From the NCBI GenBank assembly GCA_016716135.1, contig JADJWX010000018.1, positions 42,909-106,908 on the forward strand: DNA of 64,000 nt. The letters are read 5' to 3'. The stretch comes from Lewinellaceae bacterium (GTDB lineage: Bacteria > Bacteroidota > Bacteroidia > Chitinophagales > Saprospiraceae). This document shows, in pieces, positions 63,691 to 64,000 of the stretch; the first letter of the stretch is position 1, and the number at the start of each line of letters is the position of its first letter. The notes under the pieces were generated by a model. It ran no database searches and was not told where the DNA came from. It was given only the letters and a program-made list of their open reading frames with translations. The position numbers and the translations under genes were made by a program.

Positions 63691-64000
63691 TTATTCCACC
63701 TTGACAAGTTTCCCATGCCGCTGCCGCTTTCCGGCACACCAGACTTCAAAAAAGTAAATTCCGGAGGGCAAACCCTGTACATCTACCTCGGTCACCTGCG
63801 CCGCGGAATCAAATTCCAGTTCACGGACTACATGACCGGCAACGTCAACCAGATGAAAACGGGCCTGCGCACTGAATTGCCGGTTCGGAATAATTTTAAG
63901 CGCCGTTTTTACCGGGTTGGGAAATACCGAAAAGGCCGGCAGGGGCGTAGGTGGCGCTGTGGTATTGACGACCGGGGAGCAGGGCAGGCCGGGGTTGTCC
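63691..64000 (-). CDS. T9SS type A sorting-domain protein, 5' end beyond window
   Basis: The minus strand reads without stops from the window edge to a TAA at 63691-63693. The translated end includes FSVFPNPVKTALKIIP, HLVDVAGHVVRELEFD, LPSGIYFFEVW and HGKLVKVE, a complete type IX sorting domain of about 85 residues preceded by a Pro/Thr linker. The functional part of the protein lies to the right of the window. Confidence 0.85.
   Translation of the reverse strand, partial: DNPGLPCSPVVNTTAPPTPLPAFSVFPNPVKTALKIIPNRQFSAQARFHLVDVAGHVVRELEFDSAAQVTEVDVQGLPSGIYFFEVWCAGKRQRHGKLVKVE

Overview
The window reads as chromosomal DNA of a Bacteroidota bacterium, most likely from the Saprospiria (Saprospirales); that placement is inference. 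The support is direct: five proteins carry type IX secretion (T9SS) C-terminal sorting domains, there is a TonB receptor with a carboxypeptidase-like regulatory domain, FadL- and DUF6089-type outer-membrane proteins, an HxlR regulator, and a recurrent TAnnTTTG-type -7 box with few Shine-Dalgarno sequences. Most of the window is GC-rich, which creates many long antisense shadow frames. No rRNA, tRNA, CRISPR array, transposase or prophage was seen.

Layout. 1-6500: partial XdhC-like gene, two secreted proteins (one T9SS), a divergent HxlR / exported DJ-1-PfpI pair, a small beta-barrel-like protein, an F420-reductase-family dehydrogenase and an L-rhamnose mutarotase-family protein. 6582-10695: a minus-strand trio (EAD11-transmembrane protein, WG-repeat protein, tail-anchored protein); its first two genes are visibly AT-rich and look acquired, and it is the best candidate for an undescribed system. 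11130-17215: a secreted M4 metallopeptidase with T9SS tail and an 872-residue helical protein with an internal duplication. 17240-18880: a palindromic element interrupted by about 1.4 kb of homopolymer sequence that is probably an assembly artefact. 18922-26557: lipoprotein, FAD dehydrogenase, TonB receptor with a TPR partner, and small membrane proteins. 26571-30359: sucrose-phosphate-synthase-like glycosyltransferase and a phosphatase-glycosidase fusion, suggesting sucrose or related sugar synthesis and turnover. 30643-36353: OmpA-type protein, a TMTC-like TPR membrane protein bracketed by two palindromic elements, and TrhO. 36528-44111: hybrid histidine kinase (HK-REC-REC-HPt) translationally coupled to a REC-adenylate cyclase, a membrane FMN/4Fe-4S protein with a lipoprotein CbiX-like chelatase, and a hemerythrin protein with a LuxR regulator. 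44245-48075: outer-membrane proteins and a sodium:solute symporter. 48236-63155: a low-complexity secreted protein, then housekeeping genes (proS, lpdA, ricT, holB, a queD-like gene, topoisomerase IV subunit A) mixed with T9SS proteins. The right edge cuts another T9SS protein.

Non-coding sequence is unusually rich in inverted repeats: a family of about 190-230 bp palindromic elements with a shared AT-rich core (four copies), a fifth element with the same terminal repeat but a different core, a two-copy 200-bp element, a three-copy 32-bp hairpin, and 33-34-bp perfect stems between convergent genes.

Quality caveat. Three genes (proS, topoisomerase IV subunit A, and the secreted protein at 61783-63155) are each split by a single-base frameshift. 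Two of them are essential housekeeping genes, so together with the homopolymer block this points to residual sequencing or assembly error rather than true pseudogenes.
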